A model generated the notes under the pieces. The model did no database searches and was not told the origin of the DNA. It saw only the letters and a list, made by a program, of their open reading frames with translations. 64,000 nt of DNA. Source: Nemophila menziesii. Lineage: Eukaryota > Streptophyta > Magnoliopsida > Boraginales > Hydrophyllaceae. Positions 62,766 through 64,000 of the stretch are shown one piece after another. Position numbers and translations under genes: made by a program. The stretch lies in contig JARWIR010000002.1 in NCBI GenBank assembly GCA_029959085.1, positions 58,458,154 to 58,522,153 on the forward strand, given 5' to 3'. Position 1 is the first letter of the stretch; each line of letters starts with the position of its first letter.

Positions 62766-64000
62766 TAATATAGATTTTCTATAGTGTAAAAATTGAGCCC
62801 AATCTGAAATTTTGAGGTCTAAACTAAGCCCAGCTTGAGATTAAAAGAAAGCTCAATGTAGTATTACTAATACTACTTGAAACAATTGGGTCTCATAGTC
62901 AGATTTTACCAAAATACTCTGGTTGTAAACGAACAACATAGAATATTTTAACATTTTTTTAATATTTTACTATCTCAATTAATCGAATCTAAAGATTAGA
63001 AGTTTGTAAATAGAATGTGTACTTACTTATATACTAAAGAGTAGCTTATTATTTTGTTTCTTAACTTTCCATATATGAATGATAAATATATTTTTGACTT
63101 TTTTCTTTTTATATAAGTCAAGTATTTTGAAATGTATGGTTGTAAAAAATATCATTTTCCCTATATTCAACATACAAATAACATATTTTTATAGAGTATG
63201 ATTTCTATTTCCAATAACTAATAAAATTTTATTTTACTAATAGAGATATTTTTTTTCAAGCTGTGTTAGTGATTGATTAGTACCTAATTTAAAATATGTT
63301 CAATATTGTTTAGATTTGTCATACCGATTAACGTGGTTTCCCAAACTATTTGGTGATAGTTTATCTCTTTGAAAATGTTTCAATAATAAGTATTTTGTAT
63401 TGCTTACAATTGAAAGATATTTATTGTTATTGTGTTGTTTTATTTTTGTGAAGACGTGTGTTGTTTTTGTTAGTATATCAGTGACTTTAAGTTGTTAATT
63501 TATAAATAGTTTATAATATTATTGATATGATAATTGGTTTGGCCTACTCTTTATATTTCTATATTCATAAAAAATTAATTGTCATGATGTACAATTACAT
63601 AAACATTGCAAATAGATTGATTTTAATGATACTTTTAATCATTTATATAAAATTATAGAACACTTTTATCAATTGTAAATTTATAATCTATTCAAATTAC
63701 TCGTTGTTGTTGTTTTCTTATTGTTTATAAATTTAAATGTGAATTTTAAATTTTAAATCCTGATTTAAAGATTAAAAAAATTCATAATGCCAAATCATTC
63801 TACCAATTAGGGTAATTGTTTTAGAAAGATGGAGTAACGAATGTAAAAACTTGTTTTTAGGTATTTTTCAAATTTGAGAGGAAATAAATGGACTATAAAA
63901 CAATAATGAACACTTGAAATTCTTAACTTAATGCATCTAGGGATTTATTTTGTAAAATGATATAAAAATATAAGAATAACTAGATCACTACAAGGACTAC
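62427..64000 (+). repeat. Satellite unit 31, E-type, cut by the window end
   Basis: The first 1574 bp of a long-form unit, with the 54-bp segment at 63188-63241 and many private substitutions (atatcactgcg, aacattaat, cttactatat, a 3-bp loss in tttccatatatg). The reverse ORF gains an upstream ATG here. Confidence 0.95.

Larger units (their letters stand above)
1..64000. repeat. Large-unit satellite array, ~2.09-kb monomer, about 30.8 copies head to tail
   Basis: The motif ctaaagac recurs at 67, 2157, 4243, 6336, 8422, 10511, 12597, 14673, 16761, 18848, 20935, 22997, 25084, 27143, 29203, 31264, 33324, 35401, 37481, 39542, 41601, 43663, 45722, 47783, 49842, 51902, 53963, 56102, 58155, 60295 and 62427. 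It is always in the same orientation and always embedded in the same flanking sequence, so the period is 2053-2140 bp. Neighbouring units are near-identical by eye. No unique spacer separates them, and both window edges fall inside the array. Unit boundaries in this annotation are an arbitrary phase, since a circularly permuted unit has no visible natural start. No flanking duplications, terminal inverted repeats or transposase are seen that would name a founder element. Confidence 0.99.

Noticed and set aside
1..64000. Artificial assembly duplication of one unit
   Set aside because: Units carry consistent, linked subtype variants (A/B alternation, 28-bp, 10-bp and 54-bp indels) and differ in length, which simple assembly stuttering would not create. 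Exact copy number could still be affected by assembly.
1..64000. CRISPR array or bacterial accessory region
   Set aside because: The repeats are 2 kb without short repeat-spacer structure, there are no cas-like genes, and composition and motifs are plant-like.
1..64000. Ribosomal DNA intergenic spacer array
   Set aside because: No stretch resembles 18S, 5.8S, 25S or 5S rRNA, and the A+T content is far too high for rRNA genes.
1..64000. LTR retrotransposon or DNA transposon coding region
   Set aside because: No reverse transcriptase, integrase or transposase-like residues in any long frame; the longest open stretch is about 137 codons with no recognised motif.

Overview
The whole 64-kb window is one uninterrupted head-to-tail tandem array. 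The unit is about 2.06-2.14 kb and very A+T-rich (roughly three-quarters A+T by eye). Taking the motif ctaaagac as an arbitrary phase marker, I place 30 complete units, a 66-bp tail of a preceding unit at the left edge, and a 1,574-bp partial unit at the right edge. No unique single-copy DNA, rRNA, tRNA, CRISPR array or recognisable conserved protein gene is visible. This is a large-unit satellite, not a gene-bearing region.

The organism is most likely a flowering plant (inference). The reverse strand of each unit carries a layout typical of plant housekeeping promoters: two site II-type TGGGCT elements, then a telo-box-type AAACCCTA(G/A) motif, then CTCTCCCAAACAATG opening a small ORF. A TATAAATAG motif and a CACGTG G-box also recur in nearly every unit. 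I cannot name the species; the style resembles Brassicaceae, but that is an impression only. One reading is that each unit contains a captured, decayed 5' end of a plant gene, multiplied with the satellite.

Layout. Units 1-6 (67-12596) alternate strictly between two subtypes, A and B, giving a dimeric higher-order repeat of about 4.18 kb. Unit 7 is a mosaic. Units 8-18 (14673-37480) are C-type monomers, most of them with a perfect telo-box, and several carry a 28-bp or a 10-bp deletion at a stem-loop. Units 7-8 and 17-18 share private variants about 20.7 kb apart. Units 19-26 (37481-53962) are D-type, marked by a different 28-bp deletion with 5-bp microhomology, and again pair as dimers (20/22, 21/23/25, 24/26). 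Units 27-31 (53963-64000) are E-type: the most divergent, longer because of a 54-bp segment, paired as 27/29 and 28/30. The divergence rises toward the right, which suggests an array edge not far beyond base 64000.

The main reverse-strand ORF (91 codons, inside a 137-codon stop-free stretch) is kept in most units. It is cut by a stop in units 4 and 6, changed at its end in 20, 22 and 23, frameshifted in 28 and 30, and loses its ATG in 27 and 29. I therefore treat it as a relic or fortuitous ORF, not a proven gene. The units do not form a pathway. Their biology is that of concerted evolution (unequal exchange and gene conversion), possibly with transcription from the repeated promoter-like block.
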